Source: CAYWWY01 sp964580185
GTDB taxonomy: Bacteria; Thermotogota; Thermotogae; MWEM01
NCBI GenBank assembly: GCA_964580185.1
Contig: CAZOJQ010000031.1
Coordinates: forward strand, 1-35,783
Direction of reading: 5' to 3'
Length of the DNA: 35,783 nucleotides
Below the pieces are notes generated by a model that worked only from the letters and a program-made list of their open reading frames with translations, did no database searches and was not told the DNA's origin. Of this stretch, positions 8,346-16,093 are shown in pieces (position 1 is the stretch's first letter; each line of letters starts with the position of its first letter). The position numbers were made by a program, and so were the translations under genes.

Positions 8346-8974
8346 TAGAAGATCACCCCCGCGATTCCTGAAAGGATATATCCAAGCCAGCTTTGTTCTC
8401 TTGGATCTTGTTGGAAGACGATTTCGCCATTGTACCAAATCCGAGCGTCTGCAATCCGGTAGGATTCCACGGTATTGTCGGAGGAAATATCAGCCGGTCG
8501 AACCACTCCTTGAACAACGATTTCTCGAAGATCATTCCCAACTTTTATCTCTCGTCTACCTTCTATGAGGAGATTACCGTTAGCATCGATATCATTGATC
8601 CTGCCTGCAACCCGAGCGGTCACTTGGGAGCGCGCAGTATTGTCTGTAGAAACAGTGGGATTGGGAATTTCCGGATCTCCGCTTGTGGGTATAAATCGGT
8701 TAAGATCAATATTGCTGATGTTTCGAATGATTGAAAAAGTCTGAGTGATCAAACCGCCCTTTCGATCGCTGTGATCATCTCTTTGCTCAAAAGAAGAGCT
8801 CTCCATAATGAGAATCGTTAGAATGTCTCCTATTTTATAGGCTTTCATATCGCTATAAAGGTTTCGAAATTTCGGGTTTTCTGAGCTTTGCCAAAGAGAC
8901 GAGCTGAACCCAATTCCGAAAATAAGGATGAATTGTACAATGACGATTCCTCGAATCAATGCTCTTCGATTCAC
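8345..8974 (-). CDS. flgH: Flagellar L-ring protein FlgH, lacking a lipobox
   Basis: Builds the L-ring, the outer-membrane bushing of the flagellar rod. Family motifs include SLWQ, then LYSDMKAYKIGDILTILIMES, RVAGRINDIDANGNLLIEG, and VVQGVVRPADISSDNTV. The start is a GTG at 8974 with GGAGGT five bases upstream, right after the flgA stop; longer frames run back through flgA. The 209-residue product starts with a hydrophobic segment (about 7-25) but has no cysteine for lipid attachment, whereas FlgH is normally a lipoprotein. The mature protein may be anchored differently in this envelope. Confidence 0.92.
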   Translation of the reverse strand: MNRRALIRGIVIVQFILIFGIGFSSSLWQSSENPKFRNLYSDMKAYKIGDILTILIMESSSFEQRDDHSDRKGGLITQTFSIIRNISNIDLNRFIPTSGDPEIPNPTVSTDNTARSQVTARVAGRINDIDANGNLLIEGRREIKVGNDLREIVVQGVVRPADISSDNTVESYRIADARIWYNGEIVFQQDPREQSWLGYILSGIAGVIF

Positions 8975-8985
8975 AAAAACCTCCG

Positions 8986-10032
8986 TTAAAAGGTTACCCG
9001 AAGTAAAAGGCCTTCTTCCAGGATCCCAGTTACATATGCTCCTGAAGTAGTATTCTGCGTTCTGATCAACTCTCCTATTCGACCATCTTTCAAAACTTCC
9101 ACTTGCGCTCGGACAACTACCCCATCGATTTCGACTTGGGCCATGATGGTTTGCCCTTTGCGTACATCCCACGGAGGAATAAACATGTTGGTCGAAAGAA
9201 CTACCCCAGATCGGATAAAACTCCGAGCAATAAACCCTTGCCGGAAATCTTCCTTTCGTATAGGATCTGTTCCTTCATAGTAGTTGAGCAAGCGGAATTC
9301 TACATGATCATTGGTAATCGATTGGCCATATGAGATATTGGTCTTAGATACTGCAATTTCTTGATACCAGACGGCTTGTGCTCTCGAATTGTATTGGAAC
9401 ACTACTTGATTTCCCTTCAACCCGCGGACAAATACCACGAATACTCCTCTTCCAGAACGCGAAACATTGATCTGAAGATCGTCCCACTCGATTTCTTCCG
9501 GTAGGGGTTTTTCAAAGGTGAGGTGAGTGTTCCGAAGTGCTAGAGCTACCAGTTCATCTTGATCAAAGACCAAAGGAATGATATGACCAAGTACCATTTC
9601 CTCCAATGATCCTTGAATATTGGTTTGCGAAAGGGTTTCTATAACTGATGGAGCAATAAGAAGAGATTGGGGTTTGGAAAAATCGATAAGGGCAGCAGTA
9701 AGGGATGGTTTTGCAATCGTAATTGTTGATAGGCCAGTAGGAACGACCGATAATTCTGGAAAGTGATGTTGGATCTTGGACACAACATAATTTGCTTCCA
9801 CCTGATACGATCGACCAGAAAGAGGAGCAAAACCAAAAATCAGCTTCCCCATCTCAACCCAAACGATTTCGTCTAGAACATGAGGGTTTTCAATAAAGTC
9901 TTGGAAAAAAATCCGCGTGCTCTCAGGAAGAACTTCAACATGAGGCTTTAAGTAAACGAGCTCGGAACCGGTCTGAGGAAAAAGAAGAGCGGGAAACGAG
10001 AGCGCCAAGAGGAAGATCAACCATTGCCGCAT
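8986..10032 (-). CDS. flgA: Flagellar P-ring assembly chaperone FlgA
   Basis: Periplasmic chaperone for P-ring formation. A signal peptide (about 1-20) leads a 348-residue protein, longer than the roughly 220 residues of enterobacterial FlgA. The C-terminal third carries the SAF/FlgA region: ITNDHVEFRLLNYYEG, FIARSFIRSGVVLSTNMF and WDVRKGQTIMAQVEIDGVVV. The N-terminal half (about 25-190) is less conserved and I recognise no domain there. The ATG lies 5 bases after the fliE stop and has no clear ribosome binding site, so coupling to fliE translation is likely. Confidence 0.88.
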   Translation of the reverse strand: MRQWLIFLLALSFPALLFPQTGSELVYLKPHVEVLPESTRIFFQDFIENPHVLDEIVWVEMGKLIFGFAPLSGRSYQVEANYVVSKIQHHFPELSVVPTGLSTITIAKPSLTAALIDFSKPQSLLIAPSVIETLSQTNIQGSLEEMVLGHIIPLVFDQDELVALALRNTHLTFEKPLPEEIEWDDLQINVSRSGRGVFVVFVRGLKGNQVVFQYNSRAQAVWYQEIAVSKTNISYGQSITNDHVEFRLLNYYEGTDPIRKEDFRQGFIARSFIRSGVVLSTNMFIPPWDVRKGQTIMAQVEIDGVVVRAQVEVLKDGRIGELIRTQNTTSGAYVTGILEEGLLLRVTF

Positions 10033-10037
10033 AGTAA

Positions 10038-10364
10038 TTATAGCTGCATTCGCATAATTTCCCGATACGAGTCGACGATCTTGTTCCGGATTTCTGTTGT
10101 GAGCCGTAAGGACATAGCCGCTTGTTCAGCCGAAATGATTACGTCGTGAATATTGCTGATTTTCCCCGCAGCAAAATCATCCGCTTTTTGTTCCGCAGTT
10201 TTTTGATGTTTATTAACTTCTTCTAGCGCTTGAGCAAGGATTTTCCCAAAGTCTGGCCCAACTCCTTTTGTTGCATTTGCTTTGGAAGGAGTGTCGGTTG
10301 GCGTAATTGGTTTTATTGGGGATATCGGGTTTAGATTCGAAATACCATCAATTTTGTCTATCAT
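10038..10364 (-). CDS. fliE: Flagellar hook-basal body protein FliE
   Basis: Adaptor between the MS ring and the proximal rod. The C-terminal half is diagnostic: FGKILAQALEEVNKHQKTAE, FAAGKISNIHDVIISAEQA and a final helix LRLTTEIRNKIVDSYREIMR. The length of 108 residues is typical. The proline- and threonine-rich N-terminus is variable in the family. It begins two bases after flgC, using a ribosome binding site within the glycine codons at the flgC end. Confidence 0.95.
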   Translation of the reverse strand: MIDKIDGISNLNPISPIKPITPTDTPSKANATKGVGPDFGKILAQALEEVNKHQKTAEQKADDFAAGKISNIHDVIISAEQAAMSLRLTTEIRNKIVDSYREIMRMQL

Positions 10365-10366
10365 TC

Positions 10367-10810
10367 TTATCCACCACCTCTTATCTGAAGCGCAGCTGTT
10401 GCAAAGGCCTTTGTTGCGCTAACTACCGATGCGTTTGCTTCATACGATCTTTGTGCGTTGATGAGGTCGATCATCTCTTTTAAAACATTGACATTGGGCA
10501 TCTGTACATACCCTGTTTCATCTGCATCTGGGTGAGAAGGATCAAACACCATTCGAAAAGGCCGCTGATCCTCTTCAATTCGAACAATTCGAACCCCCCC
10601 CAGATTCATGCCGGACTGTGCACTTTTTGGCGCTAAGAGCTCGTTCTTAATGATCTCCGAAAAAAGTACGGTTTTTCTTCGATATGGTTCGTTGTTGTGA
10701 CCTCTTGTGGTTTCCGCATTGGCAATGTTGCTGGCGATGACGTCCAAACGCGCCCTCTGAGCAGTCATTCCTGATGCGCTAATGTTCATTGTCTCAAACA
10801 GATTCAGCAT
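10367..10810 (-). CDS. flgC: Flagellar proximal rod protein FlgC
   Basis: Rod subunit exported by the flagellar type III apparatus. The N-terminal flagellar rod motif (MNISASGMTAQRARLDVIAS, then NIANAETT) and the C-terminal helix (EMIDLINAQRSYEANASVVS) are both intact. The 147-residue length is normal. It starts two bases after the flgB stop in the usual flgB-flgC-fliE order, so co-translation is likely. Confidence 0.97.
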   Translation of the reverse strand: MLNLFETMNISASGMTAQRARLDVIASNIANAETTRGHNNEPYRRKTVLFSEIIKNELLAPKSAQSGMNLGGVRIVRIEEDQRPFRMVFDPSHPDADETGYVQMPNVNVLKEMIDLINAQRSYEANASVVSATKAFATAALQIRGGG

Positions 10811-10812
10811 AC

Positions 10813-11217
10813 TTAGGCGCCTCTCATTACAGTATAATATCGACCAATGTTTGCTTCCATTAATCGGGAGAGTGTTTGATACCGAATCGTGTTATAAGCC
10901 ATCAAAGCCATCTCTCGGTCAAGGTCTACATTGTTCTCATCGTTTGTGATTGATGTTTCCAATACCCTGCTAACTTGGATTGAAACATGGTCCAAGCTTT
11001 GTGGCTGGTTAGAAATATGTTTTGGGTGTGGTGTTTTAAGGGATAAATCCTTTTTGTGCAAATGTTTTTGTAATTCGTCTTCAAATCGAACTTCCAAGCG
11101 TTTATAGTTGGGAGTTTCTGAATTGGCAATGTTTTGAGCGATAACTTGATGTCGGACCGAAGAGGCATCCATTGCCATTTTTAGTGTACTAAAGTTCGTG
11201 TTGAAAAACCCTTGCAC
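10813..11217 (-). CDS. flgB: Flagellar proximal rod protein FlgB
   Basis: Rod subunit partner of FlgC. Residues MAMDASSVRHQVIAQNIANS with ETPNYKRLEVRFED form the FlgB N-terminal motif, and VDLDREMALMAYNTIRYQTL the C-terminal one. I place the start at a GTG (11217) because a strong AAGGAGG lies seven bases upstream. An in-frame ATG at 11238 lies upstream of that site and would add seven unconserved residues. It follows the methyltransferase gene by 52 bases with no terminator in between. Confidence 0.95.
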   Translation of the reverse strand: MQGFFNTNFSTLKMAMDASSVRHQVIAQNIANSETPNYKRLEVRFEDELQKHLHKKDLSLKTPHPKHISNQPQSLDHVSIQVSRVLETSITNDENNVDLDREMALMAYNTIRYQTLSRLMEANIGRYYTVMRGA

Positions 11218-11269
11218 AAAGATCCCTCCTTGTCCCATCTTTCTCTATCGAAGGGTTCATTCCTATTTT

Positions 11270-12352
11270 TTATTGCATAAGAACATGATGGCTTCTTTGC
11301 ACTGTGCTCTCATGTGTACGATACCATGAACGAGGATAAATGAAAAAATTAATCGTATGAATCCCCAAAGGCTTGAAAAACTGATCCTCTTGATTTCGAA
11401 CCACAACGACGGTTTCCCAGTTTTCTACTAATGATTGCACAGCGCTTGTCTTTGGAATGACAAATGTATGGGCTCTTGGCTGGGAATCAAATTTCCAAAC
11501 CGCTCCCGTGTTCAGAAGAAAGGTCTGACGATCTTTACCCATAGGGAGATTTTGCGGGGCTTTCGGTATAGAGTACAACCGGCAGAAAAAACCGTGCCGG
11601 GTAACACGGTTCATCTCTTGCAAAGCTTTCAAGGGATCCGATACGTAAGGAAGGACACTTTCGGAAAACCCAACGTCGAATGCCTGATTGGGATACGAAA
11701 GTTGGGTGATATCGCCTAATTGAAACAAGACTTCCTGATTCTTTTGATGGGTTTCTTGTGCTTTGATGATTAATGATCGGCTTCGATCCATCCCTACATA
11801 CCTCTTAAGAGAGTGATGCAATTGACTCCGGATCAATGACAACACCGAACCTGCTCCGCATCCGAACTCGATTATGGAGTGAGCGGGATTACAGACTAGA
11901 TACTGAACAAAATCATGGGCGATCTCTGGTTGATAGGGATTGTTCTTTCTGCCAAACTGCTTTGTATACCGTAGATCAAACTGGATTGCCGTAGCTTGGG
12001 ACTCATATTGCTCTGAATCGAGAAATGGATGGGTTAAGCGAAAAATCCGAAAAAGATCCCCAGCCCGATAGGGATGGATTTCGTTGACCAAGACCTTTCG
12101 GGAATAAAACCGATGAAGAGAGGAAAAGGGGACTTTTTCTTGAATCCAACGAATTTTGGGGGGTTGTTCATAAGGAAAAGGAAGAGGGAAATTTTTGGCT
12201 TTTTCTTGCAATTCCAGGAACTTCGAAGGCGATTTTGAAAAAAAAACGGTTAATATGACCGGATCCCGCTTCGTAAACCAGTAACAATAGTCCTGAATGA
12301 CTTCTTTACTGGTTTGATCCCCTGCTATACTGACATCGAGAAAAAAGTGCAT
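11270..12352 (-). CDS. Predicted SAM-dependent class I methyltransferase with an unrecognised N-terminal region
   Basis: Residues 158-260 contain a methyltransferase fold of the Methyltransf_11 type: motif I IIEFGCGAGSVLSLI (160-174), an acidic strand end YVGMDRS, and the DVGFSESVLPYVSDPLKALQ segment with a following helix. Residues 1-130 and the C-terminal 90 match nothing I know. The substrate cannot be inferred. The gene starts one base after the stop of the TetR regulator gene, so the two form a unit, and it precedes flgB without a terminator. A role in the flagellar cluster or in the regulator's response is possible but unproven. Confidence 0.75.
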   Translation of the reverse strand: MHFFLDVSIAGDQTSKEVIQDYCYWFTKRDPVILTVFFSKSPSKFLELQEKAKNFPLPFPYEQPPKIRWIQEKVPFSSLHRFYSRKVLVNEIHPYRAGDLFRIFRLTHPFLDSEQYESQATAIQFDLRYTKQFGRKNNPYQPEIAHDFVQYLVCNPAHSIIEFGCGAGSVLSLIRSQLHHSLKRYVGMDRSRSLIIKAQETHQKNQEVLFQLGDITQLSYPNQAFDVGFSESVLPYVSDPLKALQEMNRVTRHGFFCRLYSIPKAPQNLPMGKDRQTFLLNTGAVWKFDSQPRAHTFVIPKTSAVQSLVENWETVVVVRNQEDQFFKPLGIHTINFFIYPRSWYRTHESTVQRSHHVLMQ

Positions 12353-12353
12353 A

Positions 12354-12941
12354 TCATGGCGCAGATTCTGATGGAATCGACATTCCGTTTAAAATAAACT
12401 GGACAATCGTATCCAAAGATAAGTCGCTTTCCATGGCGCCTAAGCCCATTCCATGAGCAATGATCCGAGCCGTCGCATGCGTCGAAATCGATTGAGGGAT
12501 CGAATTCACGGTTTTCCCTTCTTCTATCAGGTCTTCGATGCGATGAATGAATGAAGAATACCGTTGCCGGATCTGAGGCCAGGGATTAAGTTCTTGACGG
12601 GTCTCCAAGACTTTATTCCGATTCATTTCAACTAACTTCATGATATCTTTGTGATGAAGAACAAATTCAATGTAGGAGCGAAGCAAGCGCTTGATTTTCC
12701 GTAAGAAAGAAAGCTCTCCTTCCATTTCAGCAAAGAGATAGTTTTCCAGTTCATCGATTCCTTCTTTCCACACCCCCAAAAAAAGATCTTCTTTGGAGGG
12801 GAAGTAATAGAAGATTAGTGCTTTCTTGATCCCTGCTTCTGAAGCAATTTCATCCATGGTTCCGCCATCATATCCCTTGTTGGCAAAAACAACCTTTGCA
12901 GCGTCTAAAATAAGCCTTCGAGTATCATTTTTCGGCCCCAT
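12354..12941 (-). CDS. TetR/AcrR family transcriptional regulator
   Basis: A 195-residue one-component repressor. Residues 8-55 hold the TetR DNA-binding domain (ILDAAKVVFANKGYDGGTMD, EIASEAGIKKALIFYYFPSK, EDLFL). The C-terminal part, presumably the ligand-binding and dimerisation domain, is not assignable to a ligand class. A good ribosome binding site (GGGAGG) lies upstream of the ATG. It is transcribed leftward with the methyltransferase from a region divergent to hrcA. Autoregulation is the usual arrangement for such genes. Confidence 0.92.
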   Translation of the reverse strand: MGPKNDTRRLILDAAKVVFANKGYDGGTMDEIASEAGIKKALIFYYFPSKEDLFLGVWKEGIDELENYLFAEMEGELSFLRKIKRLLRSYIEFVLHHKDIMKLVEMNRNKVLETRQELNPWPQIRQRYSSFIHRIEDLIEEGKTVNSIPQSISTHATARIIAHGMGLGAMESDLSLDTIVQFILNGMSIPSESAP

Positions 12942-12975
12942 TGGAAAACCTCCCTAGAGATTTTTGGCTCATTGA

Positions 12976-12984
12976 ATTGTACCA
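12976..12984 (-). promoter_or_regulatory. Extended -10 promoter for tetR-methyltransferase
   Basis: On the minus strand the sequence reads TGGTACAAT, an extended -10 element, about 35 bases upstream of the tetR start codon. No good -35 hexamer is seen at standard spacing. Confidence 0.5.
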
Positions 12985-13005
12985 TGAAATTCATCCTTAT
13001 GTTTG

Positions 13006-13015
13006 ACCATTTGGT
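13006..13015. promoter_or_regulatory. Possible TetR operator half-palindrome
   Basis: ACCATTTGGT has symmetric outer halves (ACCA and TGGT) and lies about 20 bases upstream of the putative tetR -10 element. TetR regulators often bind short palindromes near their own promoter. The repeat is short, so this is tentative. Confidence 0.25.
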
Positions 13016-13117
13016 AAAATTCCAACGTGTTTCTCGTGTTATATATATGAATTTTCCTGAAAGGGTGCTACCCCCATTGATTCCTACGGGTTCATTGAAA
13101 ACTCTCCATTAATACGC

Positions 13118-13146
13118 TTGACAAAAAAAGAATTCCATGGTATGAT
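13118..13146 (+). promoter_or_regulatory. Vegetative promoter of hrcA-grpE-dnaJ
   Basis: TTGACA at 13118-13123 and TATGAT at 13141-13146 are separated by 17 bases; TGG precedes the -10, making it also an extended -10. This is the best sigma-70/sigma-A promoter in the window. The CIRCE operator begins 8 bases downstream, so a bound HrcA would cover the start site. Confidence 0.9.
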
Positions 13147-13153
13147 AACACCG

Positions 13154-13180
13154 TTAGCACTCTTATGATCTGAGTGCTAA
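13154..13180 (+). promoter_or_regulatory. CIRCE operator (HrcA binding site)
   Basis: A perfect match to the canonical element: TTAGCACTC, nine bases, GAGTGCTAA. It lies between the promoter and the hrcA ribosome binding site. HrcA repressor is expected to bind here and autoregulate the heat-shock operon. Confidence 0.97.
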
Positions 13181-13198
13181 CAAAGGAAGGTTGATACG

Positions 13199-14251
13199 AT
13201 GAATCGGCAGAATATCTTTCTGAACGAACGGGAAATCCGCGTTTTGTATAGCATCGTTCAAGAGTATACTCACTCTCGGAAACCGGTGAGTTCCCAGCGG
13301 ATCCTGGATATTACCGATCTTGAATGCAGCAGCGCTACTATTCGAAATGTAATGAAGGAGCTAGAAGAAAAGGACCTAATCACTCAACCCCACACGTCTG
13401 CTGGAAGGGTTCCCACAGATCAGGGGTATCGGTTTTTTGTTCAATGCCTTGAAAAACTCCCTTTTGAAGCCCCCGAAGAAAGAGGCATTGCGTCTTTGTC
13501 TTCATTGAAAGTTGGGAATATCCAAAATCTTCTGTCAAACTTTTCCGGGTTTTTATCTCGTTGGTTGAAAGGATTGGCCATTGTTGAAAAACCATTTATC
13601 GAAAAGCTGAGGATAAAGAAGGTAACCATATACCCTGTGTTTCAGCAATACTGGGTTGTTGTATTCATAACCAATATGGGTCTTGCAGAGGATTTTGTTG
13701 TCTTTTTTGAAGAAGAGTTGCCTGCGAGAGAAATGGAAGATTTTTTAACGGAAAAGTTGAATGGGATCGCGCTCGGCGATGTAAAAGAACTCATGAGTTT
13801 CCTCAACTTGCCTGATTACTCATGGTACGATAGTCAACTCGAACATTTGTTTCTCTTTCTGCAGAGTGTATTGAAGCAATCCGTATCGCAAAGATTCTTC
13901 AAAAAGGGGTATGAAGAATTGCTCCAGGATGATATGGTAGATCATCAACAGCTCCAAAACATCGTTACGCTCGTTGAAGATGAAGCAAAACTCATGGAAC
14001 TATTGGATCAACTTCCTTGGGATCAAAAAACGGGTGTTCAAATCGGTACAGAAACGGGCAGATCTGAGTTGAAAGAGATGACGCTTTTCTTTTCTCGGTA
14101 CGAAGCAGGAGAAAGCCCCCTTGGTCGATTGGTTCTCATTACGCATAAGGCAAACGATTACCTGGGAAACCTAAGGGGAATGCAATATATAAGCAATAGA
14201 ATCACTGAATATATGACTCGTATGAGCACCCTTTCCCAAAAGGAGGACTGA
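13199..14251 (+). CDS. hrcA: Heat-inducible transcription repressor HrcA
   Basis: Represses heat-shock genes by binding CIRCE elements; its folding depends on GroEL, which links chaperone load to expression. The 350 residues have the expected order: an N-terminal winged helix (REIRVLYSIVQEYTHSRKPV, SSATIRNVMKELEEKDLITQ, PHTSAGRVPTDQGYRFFV) and a C-terminal region ending with the conserved SRYEAGESPLGRLVLI and YLGNLRGMQYISNRITEYM. The start ATG has AGGAAGG upstream, and a perfect CIRCE lies in its own leader. The stop overlaps the grpE start by one base (TGATG). Confidence 0.97.
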   Translation: MNRQNIFLNEREIRVLYSIVQEYTHSRKPVSSQRILDITDLECSSATIRNVMKELEEKDLITQPHTSAGRVPTDQGYRFFVQCLEKLPFEAPEERGIASLSSLKVGNIQNLLSNFSGFLSRWLKGLAIVEKPFIEKLRIKKVTIYPVFQQYWVVVFITNMGLAEDFVVFFEEELPAREMEDFLTEKLNGIALGDVKELMSFLNLPDYSWYDSQLEHLFLFLQSVLKQSVSQRFFKKGYEELLQDDMVDHQQLQNIVTLVEDEAKLMELLDQLPWDQKTGVQIGTETGRSELKEMTLFFSRYEAGESPLGRLVLITHKANDYLGNLRGMQYISNRITEYMTRMSTLSQKED

Positions 14252-14799
14252 TGGAACCCATGAAGAAACCAGAAGAAAAGATTCAAGAATACGAACAAAT
14301 CACGCAAAAAATGGAGCAAGATATCCTTAAGCTCCAGGAATGGAAAGAACACGCCCAGAAGATATCGATCGATTTTGAAGAATACAAGCAAATTGCTGCA
14401 AAAGAGAATCAGCGAATTATCCAAAATGCAAATACTTCATTAATCGAAAAAATCATCCCCGTTGTTGAGAATTTTGAACGAGCATTGCAATATTTTCAGA
14501 CCAACCAGATAAATTCAGAAATGAAGATGGTGGTAAAAGGGGTTGAAATGATCTATCAATCTTTTATTCAAGTTTTGGAATCAGAAGGGTTGAAACCGAT
14601 TCCAGCAGAGGTGGGAACCCAATTCAATCCCTATGAACACGAAGTTGTCGAAAAAAAAGAAACTAATGAATTTGAAGAATATGCAATAATCGAAGTGGTC
14701 GAGAAGGGATATCTATTTCATAGCAAAATTCTCAAACCAGCTCGGGTGAAAATAGCGATTCCTGTTCAACAGGAACCAACGAAAACGACAGAAGAATAA
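14251..14799 (+). CDS. grpE: Nucleotide exchange factor GrpE
   Basis: Releases ADP from DnaK in the Hsp70 cycle. Residues 1-60 form the expected long coiled-coil, followed by IIPVVENFERALQYF and the C-terminal beta domain with GLKPIPAEVGTQFNPYEHEV. Length 182 is typical. AGGAGG lies at 14241-14246 and the ATG overlaps the hrcA stop. DnaK itself is not in this window, so its gene must be elsewhere. Confidence 0.96.
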   Translation: MEPMKKPEEKIQEYEQITQKMEQDILKLQEWKEHAQKISIDFEEYKQIAAKENQRIIQNANTSLIEKIIPVVENFERALQYFQTNQINSEMKMVVKGVEMIYQSFIQVLESEGLKPIPAEVGTQFNPYEHEVVEKKETNEFEEYAIIEVVEKGYLFHSKILKPARVKIAIPVQQEPTKTTEE

Positions 14800-14837
14800 A
14801 AGTAAGTATGAAACGCTTGTAGATAGCGGGTGATCGG

Positions 14838-15992
14838 ATGGCAAAAAAAGAGTATTACGAAATCCTTGGTATTCCAAAAGATGCAACACAAGATGACATC
14901 AAGAAAGCCTATCGGAAAATGGCTAAGAAATGGCACCCTGATTTGCATCCTGAGAACCGATCGGAAGCCGAAAAAAACTTCAAGGAGGTTTCAGAAGCGT
15001 ACGAAGCATTGAGCGACCCGCAAAAAAGAGCGATGTATGACCGCTACGGATATGTTGGAGACCAAATGCCACATCAGTATCGGACAGCCCAGGGCCAGGG
15101 AGGCGGAAGCGTCTTTAATGATTTCTTTGGTGGAGGATTTGGCGGAATCGGCGATATTTTTGACATGTTTTTTGGGCAATCTTCCGGGCAAACCCGTCAA
15201 CAAAGATCCACTCCCCACGCAAAAAGAGGCGAAGACATTCTGTACTCCCTTTCCGTTGAACTAACCGATGTAGCAAAAGGAGTTGAAAAAGAGATTGAAT
15301 ATGAACGGTATTCCGAATGCGAATCGTGCAAAGGAACCGGTGCGAAAGATGGGTCTTCCTTTAGCTCTTGCATCCAGTGCTCCGGAAGAGGCGTCGTCGT
15401 TCAGGAATCCCACACGATTTTCGGTAGTATAAGCTCAACAACCACTTGTCCTCGATGTGGAGGTACAGGAAAAATCATCAATGAACGGTGTTCTGCTTGT
15501 GGGGGGAATGGAAAGAAACGAGAACGAAAAAAGATAATGGTTCGAGTGCCTGCTGGAGCCGAAGATGGATTGCGGTTACGCGTTGCTGGCGGAGGAAATG
15601 CTGGTTCTGAGGGAGGTCCATATGGAGATTTGTATGTGAAAGTACACGTTCATCCGCATGCATCCATCAAACGGCAGGGAAACGATCTGTACTCTGAAAC
15701 TGAGATTAGCTATCTTGAAGCGATTTTGGGCACATCAGTAACGGTAGAGGGAGTGGATGGCTTATCAAAGATAAAAATCCAATCGGGTACCCAACCAGGA
15801 ACGACGATTCGAATGAAAGGAAAAGGGATCCCAGACTTGCGAAGCGGCATAAAGGGAGATCATTTTTTGCGGGTTCGAGTAACGATTCCGAAGCGGGTTA
15901 CCCGGAAAGAACGAAAATTGCTCGAACAACTGTCCTCAGCATCGAAGGAACCCATTCATGCTCAGGGCATGGAAACGGAAGAAAAAGTGTAA
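14838..15992 (+). CDS. dnaJ: Chaperone protein DnaJ (type I Hsp40)
   Basis: Delivers clients to DnaK and stimulates its ATPase. The J domain has the catalytic HPD at residues 33-35. A glycine/phenylalanine-rich linker spans about 86-117. Four CxxCxGxG zinc-binding repeats follow: CESCKGTG (161), CIQCSGRG (178), CPRCGGTG (204) and CSACGGNG (218). The C-terminal substrate-binding domains are complete, total 384 residues. The ribosome binding site is GGTGA, four bases from the ATG. The arrangement hrcA-grpE-dnaJ, lacking dnaK, is typical of Thermotogota. Confidence 0.97.
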   Translation: MAKKEYYEILGIPKDATQDDIKKAYRKMAKKWHPDLHPENRSEAEKNFKEVSEAYEALSDPQKRAMYDRYGYVGDQMPHQYRTAQGQGGGSVFNDFFGGGFGGIGDIFDMFFGQSSGQTRQQRSTPHAKRGEDILYSLSVELTDVAKGVEKEIEYERYSECESCKGTGAKDGSSFSSCIQCSGRGVVVQESHTIFGSISSTTTCPRCGGTGKIINERCSACGGNGKKRERKKIMVRVPAGAEDGLRLRVAGGGNAGSEGGPYGDLYVKVHVHPHASIKRQGNDLYSETEISYLEAILGTSVTVEGVDGLSKIKIQSGTQPGTTIRMKGKGIPDLRSGIKGDHFLRVRVTIPKRVTRKERKLLEQLSSASKEPIHAQGMETEEKV

Positions 15993-16028
15993 GCAAACGC
16001 TTTTTTTGACCATGGAGATGTTTACATG

Positions 16029-16056
16029 AAAGGGTATACATATGTATACCCTTTTT
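16029..16056 (+). terminator. Palindromic terminator between dnaJ and polC
   Basis: A perfect inverted repeat with 13-base arms (16029-16041 and 16042-16054, core GGGTATACATATGTATACCC) ends in a T run on the plus strand and a weaker one on the minus strand. It ends the dnaJ transcript and may also serve the converging polC transcript, whose stop codon is 40 bases away. Confidence 0.85.
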
Positions 16057-16093
16057 GTTTGATTTCTTAAGCAGCACTCATGGATTGTCTAGT

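Noticed and set aside
8975..9172. Longer N-terminus for FlgH
   Set aside because: The extra 66 residues are a frame-shifted reading of flgA; a GTG with a strong Shine-Dalgarno directly after the flgA stop explains the start.
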